From the NCBI GenBank assembly GCA_004431415.1, contig QPMI01000535.1, positions 186,001 through 250,000 of the forward strand: DNA of 64,000 nt, given 5' to 3'. The position numbers were made by a program, and so were the translations under genes. Shown here in pieces: positions 1 through 11,000 of this stretch (positions within the stretch are counted from its first letter, which is position 1; the number at the start of each line of letters is the position of its first letter). This stretch comes from Cyanophora paradoxa (lineage: Eukaryota; Glaucocystophyceae; Cyanophorales; Cyanophoraceae). A model generated the notes under the pieces. It ran no database searches. It was not told the DNA's origin and worked only from the letters and a program-made list of their open reading frames with translations.

Positions 1-13
1 CCTGGTGCCGCAG

Positions 14-3000
14 GACCAGAAGATCGACCGGCGCCTCATCCGCGTGCGCAACATCAACACGGTGCGCGTTCTCGTGTCGATTTCCGCGACCCTTGTTTCG
101 TGTTGGGCTCCTTCGACGCGACCGGCAGGTCCCCTTGGGCGTGTGGGCCGCTTGGGTCGTCGACTCCAAGTTCTTCAACATCCTCGTCAAGTGCGCTTCG
201 TGAACGTAGTTTTGCCTCGCCCGTTCGATGCAGTTTCCTTTACGTCCCTTATCTTCCTCACCGCTTTCTTCTCCTCGGCCTCCAGTGCCGCCATCATTCT
301 GAACTGCGTGATGATGGGGATCCAAAGCGAGCTGAAGGTCCGCCTTTGCAGCAGCGGTTGCTCACGCGGCCAGCAGTCTTGCCCAGCGGCTGCTCACGCG
401 CGGGCGCCGCAGGACGAGGACTACATGGCGGTGCGCGTGCTCAGCATGGTCGACTACCACCTCCTCATCCTCTTCGCCATCGAAATCTTCCTCAAGGCCC
501 GCCCCCACCCCGCCCCGCCCGCCGCGCGCCGCCCAGCCGACGCTCCCTGGCTCCTCGCAGTGGATCGACAACTTCGAGAAGTTCTGGCAGAGCGGCTGGA
601 ACATCTTCGTGCGCGCCTCGCCGCCGCCTTCACGCCGCCGCCGCCGCCGCCGCGCGCCTGACGGCGGTCGCAGGACTTCCTCGTGACGTTCCTCTCCATC
701 ATACCCGAGATCATCGTCGCCGCCTCCGGCCCCAGTGCGCCCCGCGCGCGCGCCCCGCAGGCGTTGCGCGTCTGTTGCGGTTGACCGCGCCGCAGCGCGC
801 GCCGGCGACAAGAACGTCATCACCATCGTCGCGCGGCAGGCTCGCACGCCCGCCCCATCTTCCAAGGTGTGGGCAGCTGACGGCCGCGCAGATCCGGACC
901 TTCCGAGTCTTCCGAACGTTCAAGGTCGTCACGCGGTTCCGGAACCTAAAGATCATCGTCAGAACGGTCCTCGACGCCTTCGGGGTACGTGACTCTCTGC
1001 GCGGCCCGAGTGTACCCCTCGCTTCGCCGACGTACCCCGCAGCAATTCGGGTACATCGCGCTGCTGATGATGCTGCTCTTCTACCTCTACGCGGTACCCC
1101 TCTTTGTCTCGTCCTCGCCCATACCCCTCCGACGCCGCGGTTCCCCCGCAGGTCTTCGGCGTGGCGTCCTTCTCGTCCTACTCGGAGTCGAACATCCCGG
1201 GGCTGAACTACCAGCACAAGTTCTCGTGCGCCGGGCCCGCCGTCTCTTCCGAGCGGACGGGCACCGGATGACGGGACCGGCAGCGATTTCGGGGCGGCAA
1301 TGTTGACGCTGTTCCAAATGCTTACCCTCGACCAGTGGTACAAGTGCGCGTTCTGTGTGCCCAGCTTTACGCCGATCGCCGCTGAGAACGCGGTGCGGTG
1401 GCCAGGATGTGCATGGAGATATCGAAGTACACTGTGGCGCCGATCACGATCGTCTACTTCATGACGTGGGTGTGGATCGGCGCGTTCATTTTCCGCAACA
1501 TCTTCATCGGTGTCATGGGTCCGCGCCGCCCCCGCCCGGCTGCGCCCGCGAGCGATCGCCGACGGGAGCGCAGTGCGGAACTTCCGGGCGATCAGCGCGG
1601 AGCTGGCGAAGCAGGCGAAGGACGAGGCGAAGAAGCGCAAGCTCGAGCGGATGCTGAAGAAGCTCAACCAGCGCTTCAGGAACCGCGACGGGGCGACGGC
1701 GCCGGGCGAGGGCCCGGCGCTCTCGGCGAACCTGCTCGAGGCGCTGAACAAGGGCGGGGACGCCGGGAGCCAGGCGGAGAGCCAGGTCGGCAGCCAGGCG
1801 GGGAGCCAGCGGCAGGCCGACGACGACGCGCCGGCCAGCGTCTCCGACGAGGCCAGCCGCCCCGCCGTTCTCGTGGCCGCGGCGGGGGCTGACCGGCGCT
1901 GGGGCGGGCGTGCGCAGGGCGGGAAGAAGCAGAAGCCGGAGTCGAAGAAGGGGGTCGGCTTCGCGGCGGCCGACGAGGTGGACGAGCCCCGCGCGAAGCT
2001 CGCCGGTGCGGCAGCGGCCACGCTCTCGCCCCTCCCCGCTCGCCGGCGCTGACACGGGCGGGCAGCGTGGGTTCGGAACCAGGAGCCCGGCCCGCCGCCG
2101 CCAATGACGGACCGGGCGGTCGCGGCGGAGCGGGAGGGGCTGGAGGGGGCCAAGGCGGCCATCGCCCAGCCGGGCAGCGGGGCGCTGAGCGTCGGGGCGG
2201 GGAGCGGGCCGGCGAGCGGCGCGCTGCAGTCGCTGGGGCCGGACGCGGAGAGCTTCCGCCCGAACCGGCGCGGCAGCGTCCAATTCGGAGCTTCGGCGTC
2301 GCCCGTGGCTGCTGTGAGCTCCGACCCGGCGCTGGGGACGCGGAAGCGGGGCGGGCTGAAGAAGACGGCGGCTGTGGGGGCGTCGGGCACGCCGGCGGGC
2401 GTGGAGTGGGGCCCGACGACGACAGCGGAGGCGAACCCGCCGACGCGGCGCGAGGAGGACGGGACGCCCGTCGAGGGCGGCCTCGCATCGTCGGCTGCGA
2501 TGGCGCCCGTGGCGGCGGCGGCGGCCGCGGCGGCCGCGGGGCCGTCGAGCAAGAGCCCCGAGGGCGACAAGAGCCCGGAGCCATCGCCGCCGGAGTCGAA
2601 GCGGGAGTCGCCGGTGCCGGACGGGCGGGCGAGCAAGGCGAGCTTCGCGAGCGCCGGCGAGGAGGGCAAGAAGAAGAAGTCGGCGCGCTTCGGGCCCGCC
2701 GAGGACGACCCGCCCCGCGCCTCCTCTCCGGTCCCCGCCAAGAAGGGCGTCAGCAGCATCCGGTCCGCCCTCGCCCCCCGGCCCCCGCCCCCGAGCGCCC
2801 AGTCCAGTTGGTTGACGCCCACGCAGCTTCTCGAACGCGGACGAGGAGGAGAAGAGGGACGAGGAGATTCCGGCGCCGGCTGCCGGCTCGGACGACGGCG
2901 CCGGGGCGGGCGCGGGCGGGTCGGACGAGGAGGGGAGCGTGGACCCCGCCGAGGCGATGCTCTCCAAGTGCGCTCCGCTGCGCGGCGGGGCCTAGACCGA

Positions 3001-3445
3001 GCTCCCGTGCTCAAGTCTCGCGCGCAGGCTGAACGCGGGGCGGGGGGCGGCGGAGGGCATCGACGCGTTCACGCACGAGCGGTGGGCGCGGGAGCAGGAC
3101 GACATCGCGGACGTGATCGCGACGGTCGCCGCGTACAAGAAGGAGACCCTGTGGCCTCGGTGCGCCGGGGCGGGGGCGGGGGCGGGGGCGGGGGGCGGGG
3201 CTGAGGGGGCGGGGCTGAGGGGGCGGGGCGGGGCGGGGGCAGGGACACGCTGTTCGCGTACCTGCAGTCGATGGAGGGGCTGATGGAGGTCATCCGCGAG
3301 CACGAGGAGCTCATGCAGCTCGCCTGTGCGCCCCCGCGCCCCCCGCCCCGCCCCGCCCCGCCCCGCTCGGAAAGGCATTCACCCGCGCCGCTCACCGACC
3401 CGCCCCGCAGCGATGGCGCTTGTCGGGCTCCACGACACGGACTAG
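14..3445 (+). CDS. CatSper-like voltage-gated cation channel, copy A (5' truncated)
   Basis: This is the 3' part of a six-helix voltage-gated cation channel. I read 19 exons: 14-61, 129-190, 286-337, 413-496, 561-608, 674-734, 796-839, 892-984, 1043-1093, 1152-1225, 1284-1343, 1406-1518, 1574-1851, 1918-2005, 2066-2762, 2827-2967, 3028-3159, 3243-3325 and 3411-3445. They sum to 2244 nt (748 codons with stop), an independent check on the splice sites. Exon 892-984 is the S4 sensor, with Arg/Lys at every third position (IRTFRVFRTFKVVTRFR). The pore exon carries TLDQW, matching the CatSper T-x-D-x-W filter; S6 lies in 1406-1518. A basic helical segment follows, then about 390 residues of Pro/Ser/Ala/Lys-rich tail ending in MALVGLHDTD. 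The first four exons found in the other copies lie outside the window. CatSper2-like is my best subfamily guess, but a related single-domain channel is possible. Confidence 0.8.
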
Positions 3446-4367
3446 CCTCTTGCTGTCCCTTCGTACTCCTTTCGTATGTTTCTCTAGATAGCTTCCTTTC
3501 GCATGTGTTCCTGCGAGTCGCTTCAGCATCGTTTTCTGTTTTCGGGGGGGAGGGTCCTTTCAGTGCGCCTGTGCTGTCTGTAACTACGCAAGTATGCTGC
3601 GTGCCGTGTGGCACCGCATATATGCATGATTCTTGTATTAGTTGTTTATAATAAGTAAACAGTGCGGTAGCATGTCGTAGGACATGACAGGCAAGCGCGC
3701 GCGCTCGTCGAGCAATTGCAAACGTCGGAGTGCTCGAGGCCACTATACTATGATAGGCCTGAGCCCTTGCCAGTTGGCGACGAGGTCTTGATCATGAATA
3801 AGATCAGCCTGCGCATGCGCATGCGCAGCTGGCATGCGGAGCGCCGGCGCCGCGACCACACGCGCCAGGCGATGGGGTACTCTGTTTTGAAACCTGCTGC
3901 GTACCCCGCTCGGGCGCAAACGAGCTTTGATCCGCAGGCTCACCGGCCCTGGATTCCCCGCAGGCTCTCGCAGGCTAGCGGCGTCCCAGCAACTTTGGTG
4001 AGCCAAGTTCAGCAACGAGCTCTCCCTCCGGGGCGGCGCTAGGCCGCCGCTAGCTATCGATTGAATTGATTCAGTCGGCCGCGGCACCGCCGGGTGCGCG
4101 GCGCGGATCGGAGGCCGCGCATCGCCTTTGCGCTCTTTAGCTTTATCTGTAGCTAAGTCATCGCAGCAACGCCCTAGCTACGTGGTGCAGCGGCCCAGGC
4201 CCCAGGACTACGTGGTGCAGCGGCCCAGGACGGTCTCGGCGGCAACGCACTGACAGCCCGAGCAATCCGCAGCCCCAGGGCCTCTCGGGTCTAGAGCAGC
4301 ATTTCGTATCAGCTGCTCGCACGCTCAGACTTCAGCATCGGAGGCGCAGTCTGTTGTCGACATCAAA
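3446..4367. other. Intergenic spacer between channel copy A and the next gene
   Basis: No convincing gene is seen. The first part should hold the 3' UTR of channel copy A and has lower GC (an AT-rich patch near 3636-3660). The last 60 bases are the likely 5' UTR of the next gene, whose ATG has a good AAAATGG context. A short direct repeat is listed separately. Confidence 0.5.
4178..4229. repeat. Direct repeat, two 22-nt copies with a 30-bp period
   Basis: The 22-nt word starting ctacgtggtgcagcgg occurs at 4178-4199 and again at 4208-4229. It lies 140-190 bp upstream of the start codon at 4368, so it could be a doubled regulatory element or a young tandem duplication. No function can be read from it. 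Confidence 0.7.
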
Positions 4368-5661
4368 ATGGGCTCCAGCTGCTCCCGGGCGCCCCGCGTG
4401 GGAGCGGATGATGCGTACAGAGCGCCTGCGATTCCGGAAGCGCCCGCCAAGGCGCCGCCCTCGCCCCCGCCGCCCGTTGCGTCGATCGGCGCGAGCCCGA
4501 CGGCCCCGACCGCCGCGGCACCCGCGATCCTGCCCGTGGCGACGCCGGCGACGCCATCTCATCAGAAGCCGCCGACAGCGCCCTCGCCCAAGCCGCCCTC
4601 GCACCCCTCCCCAAAGCCGCCTGTGAAGCGGACGCCGTCGATGCAGCAGCGGACGCCGTCGATGCGGCGGCGCGCGGGGACGGCGCGCTCGGGCGACGGC
4701 AACTCGACGGGCCAGTCGGAGAGCGAGTACGAGGCGGAGGAGGCGAGCCTGGTCCCCTCGGAGCTCATCGGCGCCGCCCCGGGCCTCTACACCCTCGCCT
4801 CGGGCCGCTGGCGCGTCTCCCGCCGCGGCAGCGTCCCCCGGCGCGTCAAGGACGTCCGGGGCATCGCCGATCTCGCGCAGGGCCTCGCCAACGGCTCGTT
4901 CTCGATACCCCGGCCCGCCATGGAGGACGGGTCCTTCCGCTCGGCCGGGCGCTCCCCCCACTCCAGCCTGCGCCGCCCGGGCGGCTCCGGCTCCCAGCGC
5001 CGCCGCAACGGATCCTCCAAGGTGCCCCCACCCGCACTCTTCCACTCACTTTGTCCTACCCCCCTCTCATTATCGAACTGCATTCCCCCCTCGCGGAGCA
5101 GAAGAACACAATGCTGAAGGACCTGGCTGCGTTCGCTTACGTCTCCGGCTCGGAGATGGAGAACACGGGGGGTGAGACTGACGTCGAGTACAACGGTTGC
5201 GCCGTACCCGTCCGCCGCCCGCGCGCGTCGTGCCTGGAAATGACGTACCCGGGGGCGGTGCAGCCGGAGGGGGGGCGACCCACGGAGACGGGACGGAGGA
5301 GGAGGCACTCGCGGCGGCGCCGGGCCCTGCCGAGGGCATGGCTCCCCTCCCACGGGTCCGCCGCCGCCGCCGCCTCGCCCCGCCCCGCCCCGCCCCGCCC
5401 CGCCCCGTCCGCCGGCTCTACGGGAAGTCCTAGCGCCCTTCAGGGGAGCCCAGCGGAGGCCCTGTCAGATCGTTGGGAGATTAACAGTGGGAAGCAGCAT
5501 CTGCGCTTGCGCTGTCTGACATAAGAGGCGCTTCCTGCGGGCAGGCGTGCGCGGCGGAGGAGCTGGAGGTGGGGGAGGAGTCGCGGGCGGCGCCGCTCCT
5601 CGCCCACGACGACCGCTTCTGCTACATCGCCGAGACCGGCGCCTGGCGCCGCCTCCGATAG
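4368..5661 (+). CDS. Unrecognised Pro/Ala/Ser-rich protein with MGSSCS N-terminus
   Basis: I do not recognise the family. Exon 1 starts at ATG 4368 and encodes MGSSCSRAPR: Gly2 with Ser5/Cys6 is the classic pattern for N-myristoylation plus palmitoylation, so a membrane or flagellar-membrane anchor is likely (inference). It continues with a Pro/Ala-rich disordered stretch, a doubled RTPSM motif (possible phosphosites) and a more ordered segment with GLYTLASGRWRVSRRGS. Exon 1 ends about 5021 (SSK, phase 0). Exon 2 begins after the acceptor near 5101 (KNTMLKDLAAFAYVSG) and ends near 5194-5209. A last exon, about 5548-5661, encodes an acidic segment and ends FCYIAETGAWRRLR-stop; GRWRVSRRGS and GAWRRLR resemble each other. 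Whether a small exon lies at 5261-5345 is unresolved, so the joint to the last exon is uncertain. It sits between two convergent channel copies. Confidence 0.55.
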
Positions 5662-6385
5662 GCCTAGCTAGGCCCTGGGCCGATCGGAGGCGCACGCACG
5701 CACGTACGTGCGCCAGGGGGCCTAGGCCTAGGCCTCAACACCTGCCGTCGTCGCGCGTGTTGTTCTCGCAGTTAGTGCTCTAGCTAGTGCTAGTATCGTT
5801 ATAATGGTCGGTACGGTGCGCGTCCGCGCGTGAGGCACGCCGACTCAGCCACGTGCACACTAGATAACTAGTCTGTAGTATATATCGATTCTAGATCTAG
5901 TACTAGATTGAAGTAGATCATTGACTAGTACTGCTTCTACGCAGCCTTGCTTAAGCTTCGGATTGCATGAATATTAGTATTGAATATTTAATTGCGCATG
6001 CAATTGCAATTGCAACTACCTCGTCCGTCGTACAGAATCTTAGCCTGCAAGCATATACTACAGCAACATGCAGTCATCTTCAAGACTGCTAATTATATAT
6101 AATTATAGCCAGCACCTTGGGTGCGCACTAGGAAAAATTAGCTAGAGAACGGCTACGCGCGACGCGCAAGCCGGACTAAACTGAAAAGCTCAGCTGCGAA
6201 TGGAAGCAAAAAGGGACCCCTCGATCCCCAAACGGGAAAGCATGAAGCGGAAAGGAAACACAGTGCGGAGAAGGGAAGGGGGCATGCGGAACAGTGAGTA
6301 GGGGGCGGGTGGGGCGGTGTGCGGGAGGGGAGCACGACCCGCCGGGAGCTGGGGAAAGGCAAAAGGCGGCGGGGCCGGCCCTGGG
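5662..6385. other. Intergenic, partly TA-rich spacer
   Basis: No gene is supported. From about 5770 to 6180 the GC content falls sharply and the sequence is rich in CTAG, TATA and CAATTG words, a pattern seen in other spacers here. This is the joint 3' flank of two convergent gene models. The segment 6180-6385 reads as 3' UTR of the minus-strand gene that stops at 6386. Confidence 0.5.
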
Positions 6386-7357
6386 CTAGTAGAAGACAGC
6401 TCCGTCCTGCAGGGTCCGACCGGCCGGTCGCGGCCGCGCGACCCGCGCCGGCCCGCGCGTGCGGGGCCGCCGCCGCCGCCGCCCACGCCCCCGCCGGCGT
6501 CGCCGGCCTCCTCCCCTCCCTCCTCCTCGTCCTCCACGCCGGGGGCGAATGGCTCTCCGTCGGAGAACGAGACGCGGCGGCCGCCGAGGGACTCGCCGTC
6601 CGACGAGGACGATATGGACGCCCTCCTCACGCGGTCCGAGGGCGGGACGCGGAGAGAGGACCCCCGCTGCTGCTGAGGCGGCTGCGGCTGAAGCTGCGGC
6701 TGCGGCGGGGGCGAAGCGGCTGGCGCCGAGCGGGGGGCGGGGCGGGGCGGGGGCGGGACGAGGTCGGGGCCGCCTCGTCCTCCTCCGTGGGAGGCTTCTC
6801 GGCGCCCTTCTCGTCCTCGTCCTCATCCGAGTCGCCGCCCGCGACCAGCGGCGCGACGCGGGCCCGCGGTGGCCGCGCCAGGACGCCCGCGGCTCGGGCG
6901 TCGCCGGCTGCGAGGCCGAGGCCGCCCCGCGGCCGCGGCGGAGGGCTCTGGAGGACGAAGGCGCGCTCGACGGCGCAGGGCCTCTTCGGGGACGGGGAAG
7001 GGGGTGGAAGGCGGCCTGTGCTTCCTGCGCGGGCGCTCGCTCGGGCGGCGGCGCAGCGGAGCGGCGCGAAGCGAAGCGGGCGCACCCGAACGAGACGCGG
7101 AGCCGCTTGAGGAGCGCCAGCGGGGAGAGCTTGGACTTGGGGCGGGATCCCGCGGAGCCGGCGCCCGCCCCGTCCGCCGCCGCCGGCGACGCCGCCGACG
7201 CGTCCGAAGAGGATCGAGCTCCGCCAGAGCCCCTCGCCTCCACGTCCACGACTGCTCGGGTCTCAGCACGCGTCCCCTTCGAACCCAGCCGACAGGGCGG
7301 GGGCGGCGAACCGAGCGGCGCAGCAAGCGCGCCAGACGATCTGGACAGTCTTCGCAT
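6386..7357 (-). CDS. Unrecognised disordered acidic/Ser-rich protein
   Basis: Minus-strand model with unresolved inner joints. The last exon is 6386-6406 (DGAVFY-stop) behind a clean CTGCAG acceptor. The exon before it, about 6487-6643, encodes a Ser/Arg then Glu-rich segment (RRASISSSSDGESLGGRR) and ends at a GT donor in phase 0. Upstream, about 6755-7040, is an exon with GGDSDEDEDEKG whose donor appears to be GC (GAG|gcggcc). The first exon is taken to start at ATG 7357 (MRRLSRSSGALAA) and contains SKLSPLALLKRL; its joint to the second exon could not be fixed. Composition is that of an intrinsically disordered, phosphorylatable protein; no catalytic motif is visible. A plus-strand reading of 6317-6676 is also open and ends EDPRCC-stop, so strand choice rests mainly on the splice signals. 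Confidence 0.4.
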   Translation of the reverse strand: MRRLSRSSGALAAPLGSPPPPCRLGSKGTRAETRAVVDVEARGSGGARSSSDASAASPAAADGAGAGSAGSRPKSKLSPLALLKRLRVSFGCARFASRRSAAPPPERAPAQEAQAAFHPLPRPRRGPAPSSAPSSSRALRRGRGAASASQPATPEPRASWRGHRGPASRRWSRAATRMRTRTRRAPRSLPRRRTRRPRPRPAPAPPRPPLGASRFAPAAAAASAAAASAAAGVLSPRPALGPREEGVHIVLVGRRVPRRPPRLVLRRRAIRPRRGGRGGGRGGGRRRRRGRGRRRRRPRTRGPARVARPRPAGRTLQDGAVFY

Positions 7358-8008
7358 GGCGAATGTGTCGCTGTCTGTAACCGCGGTGCTGATTGCGAAG
7401 GCCGTGCGTAATCGACAGGCCGCACAGGGCGATCCCCCGTCGACAGGAAATCTTAGACACACTTGGGCAACTGCTGGAACTTCAAGATTGCTCCATGCCG
7501 CCCTGCCAGCTGCTCCAACGCTCAGATCTAGACATGACTAGCTCCAACCGCCGACGTCGATCGACGCCCGCCGAGCGGCAGTCAGTTCCTCGGCCGTTCT
7601 ATAGCTCGACAGGCTGCGCTATCGAAGCTTCCTGCGATCACAAGCTAGCTCTAACAACTAAGGACATCTCGGCGATTCCGAAGTTCGACGCCACCCGCCA
7701 TGCAGCGCCCGGTCCACGCTTCTGGCTCCGAATGACGAAGCTTTGCAATTTGCTCGAAGTCTCAATAGCCAAGAAGCACAAGTACCCCCAAGGTCGGGGG
7801 GGGGGGGTAAAGTCGATGCAAGCGCTAGTACAAGTACTAGTAGTCCACGCTGCCTGCTTAAGCTTACTCTACTTCAAAGCTTAATCTAATATTAATGGAT
7901 CGCCGTGCACACTGTGGGACGCATCGCTCACGAAATGCAAGCACTACGTCTATACGAAAACGACGTCGTCGACCGCAAAAGCTGACTAACTGGGCTCACC
8001 ACGGCACG
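7358..8008. other. Intergenic spacer, no supported gene
   Basis: It lies between the start of the minus-strand gene at 7357 and the stop of channel copy B at 8009. A plus-strand ORF of 163 codons (7393-7884) is open, but its base composition is lower in GC and GC3 than exons here, and it has no recognisable motif; I treat it as chance. A run of ten G residues lies at about 7797-7806. Confidence 0.45.
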
Positions 8009-11000
8009 TCACTCGGAGTCGTGGAGCCCGACAAGCGCCATCGCTGCGGGGCGGGGCGGTGATCATGAGCGGCGCCGTGGATGCCTTTCCGAGCGGGGCG
8101 GGGCGGGGCGAGGTGGGGGGCGCGGGGGCGCACAGGCGAGCTGCATGAGCTCCTCGTGCTCGCGGATGACCTCCATCAGCCCCTCCATCGACTGCAGGTA
8201 CGCGAACAGCGTGTCCCTGCCCCCGCCCCGCCCCCTCAGCCCCGCCCCCGCCCCCGCCCCCGCCCCCGCCCCGCGCACCGGGGCCACAGGGTCTCCTTCT
8301 TGTACGCGGCGACCGTGGCGATCACGTCCGCGATGTCGTCCTGCTCCCGCGCCCACCGCTCGTGCGTGAACGCGTCGATGCCCTCCGCCGCCCCCCGCCC
8401 CGCGTTCAGCCTGCGCGCGAGACTTGAGCACGGGAGCCTCGGAGCTCGGTCTAGGCCCCGCTTCGCGTTGGTGCGCACTTGGAGAGCATCGCCTCGGCGG
8501 GGTCCACGCTCCCCTCCTCGTCCGACCCGCCCGCGCCCGCCCCGGCGCCGTCGTCCGAGCCGGCAGCCGGCGCCGGAATCTCCTCGTCCCTCTTCTCCTC
8601 CTCGTCCGCGTTCGAGAAGCTGCCGGCACGTGAGCCGCGGCAAGGCGCCGGCGCCGGGCGCTCGGGGGTGGGGGGCGGGGGCGGACCGGATGCTGCTGAC
8701 GCCCTTCTTGGCGGGGACCGGAGAGGAGGCGCGGGGCGGGTCGTCCTCGGCCGGCCCGAAGCGCGCCGACTTCTTCTTCTTGCCCTCCTCGCCGGCGCTC
8801 GCGAAGCTCGCCTTGCTCGCCCGCCCGTCCGGCACCGGCGACTCCCGGTTCGACTCCGGTGGCGACGGCTCCGGGCTCTTGTCGCCCTCGGGGCTCTTGC
8901 TCGACGGCCCCGCGGCCGCGGCCGCCGCCAGCGCCACGGGAGCCATCGCAGCCGACGATGCGGGGCCGCCTTCGACGGGCGTCTCCTCCTCCTCGCGCCG
9001 CGTCGGCGGGTTCGCCTCCGCTGTCGTCGTCGGGCCCCACTCCACGCCTGTCGGCGTGCCCGACGCCCCCGCAGCCGCCGTCTTCTTCAGCCCGCCCCGC
9101 TTCCGCGTCCCCAGCGCCGGGTCGGAGCTCACAGCCACCGTTGTCGTCCCGAACTGAACGCTGCCGCGCCGGTTCGGGCGGAAGCTCTCCGCGTCCGGCC
9201 CCAGCGATCGCAGCGCGCCGCTCGCCGGCCCGCTCCCCGCCCCGACGCTCAGCGCCCCGCTGCCCGGCTGGGCGATGGCCGCCTTGGCCCCCTCCAGCCC
9301 CTCCCGCTCCGCCGCGACCGCCCGGTCCGTCATCGGCGGCGGCGGGCCGGGTTCCTGGTTCCGAACCCACGCTGCCTGCCTGTGTCAGCGCTGGCGAGCG
9401 GGGAGGGGCGAGAGCGTGGCCGCTGCCGCACCGGCGAGCTTCGCGCGGGGCTCGTCCACCTCGTCGGCCGCCGCGAAGCCGACCCCCTTCTTCGACTCCG
9501 GCTTCTGCTTCTTCCCGCCCTGCGCACGCCCGCCGCAGCGCCGGTCAGCCCCGGCCGCGGCCACGAGAACGGCGGGCGGCTCGCCTCGTCGGAGACGCTG
9601 GCCGGCGCGTCGTCGTCGGCCTGCCGCTGGCTCCCCGCCTGGCTGCCGACCTGGCTCTCCGCCTGGCTCCCGGCGTCCCCGCCCTTGTTCAGCGCCTCGA
9701 GCAGGTTCGCCGAGAGCGCCGGGCCCTCGCCCGGCGCCGTCGCCCCGTCGCGGTTCCTGAAGCGCTGGTTGAGCTTCTTCAGCATCCGCTCGAGCTTGCG
9801 CTTCTTCGCCTCGTCCTTCGCCTGCTTCGCCAGCTCCGCGCTGATCGCCCGGAAGTTCCGCACTGCGCTCCCGTCGGCGATCGCTCGCGGGCGCAGCCGG
9901 TCGGGGGCGGCGCGGACCCATGACACCGATGAAGATGTTGCGGAAAATGAACGCGCCGATCCACACCCACGTCATGAAGTAGACGATCGTGATCGGCGCC
10001 ACAGTGTACTTCGATATCTCCATGCACATCCTGGCCACCGCATCGCGTTTTCAGCGGCGATCGGCGTAAAGCTGGGCACACAGAACGCGCACTTGTACCA
10101 CTGGTCGAGGGTCAGCAGCTGGAACAGCGTCAGCATTGCCGTGCCAAAGTTGCTGCGGGTTCCGTCATCCGGTGCCCGTCCGCCCGGAAGAGACGGAGGG
10201 CCCGGCGCACGAGAATTTGTGCTGGTAGTTCAGCCCCGGGATGTTCGACTCCGAGTAGGACGAGAAGGACGCCACGCCGAAGACCTGCGGGGGAACCACG
10301 GCGTCGGACGGGTACGGGCGCGGACGGCAGAGTCGGAGGGGTACCGCGTAGAGGTAGAAGAGCAGCATCATCAGCAGCGCGATGTACCCGAATTGCTGCG
10401 GGGTACGTCGGCGAAGCGAGCGCACTGTACGGCGCAGGGATTCCCGTACCCCGAACGCATCGAGGATTGTTTTGATGATGACGCGCAAGTTCCGGAACCG
10501 CGTGACGACCTTGAACGTTCGGAAGACTCGGAAGGTCCGGATCTGCGCGGCCGTCAGCCGTCCACGCCTTTGAAGATTGGGAGGGCGTGCGAGCCTGCCG
10601 CGCGACGATGGTGATGACGTTCTTGTCGCCGGCGCGCGCTGCGACGCGGTCAACCGCAACAGACGCGCAACGCCTGCGGGGCGCGCGCGCGGGGCGCACT
10701 GGGGCCGGAGGCGGCGACGATGATCTCGGGTATAATGGAGAGGAACGTGACGAGGAAGTCCTGCGGCCGCCGTCAGGCGCGCGGCGGCGGCGGCGGCGGC
10801 GTGAAGGCGGCGGCGAGGCGCGCACGAAGATGTTCCAGCCGCTCTGCCAGAATCGCTCGAAGTTGTCGATCCACTGCGAGGAGCCAGGGAGCGTCGGCTG
10901 GGCGGCGCGCGGCGGGCGGGGCGGGGTGGGGGCGGGCCTTGAGGAAGATTTCGATGGCGAAGAGGATGAGGAGGTGGTAGTCGACCATGCTGAGCACGCG

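Noticed and set aside
711-3014. 767-codon minus-strand ORF opposite channel copy A
   Set aside because: Same reason: it is the antisense of real exons and introns whose splice pattern is conserved in four copies.
7393-7884. 163-codon plus-strand ORF
   Set aside because: GC3 is low compared with exons here, there are no motifs, and it crosses a G-homopolymer; likely chance in a spacer.
8479-10614. 711-codon plus-strand ORF
   Set aside because: It is antisense to channel copy B, runs through conserved exon and intron boundaries, and is Arg/Pro/Ala-rich as expected for shadow frames in this GC content.
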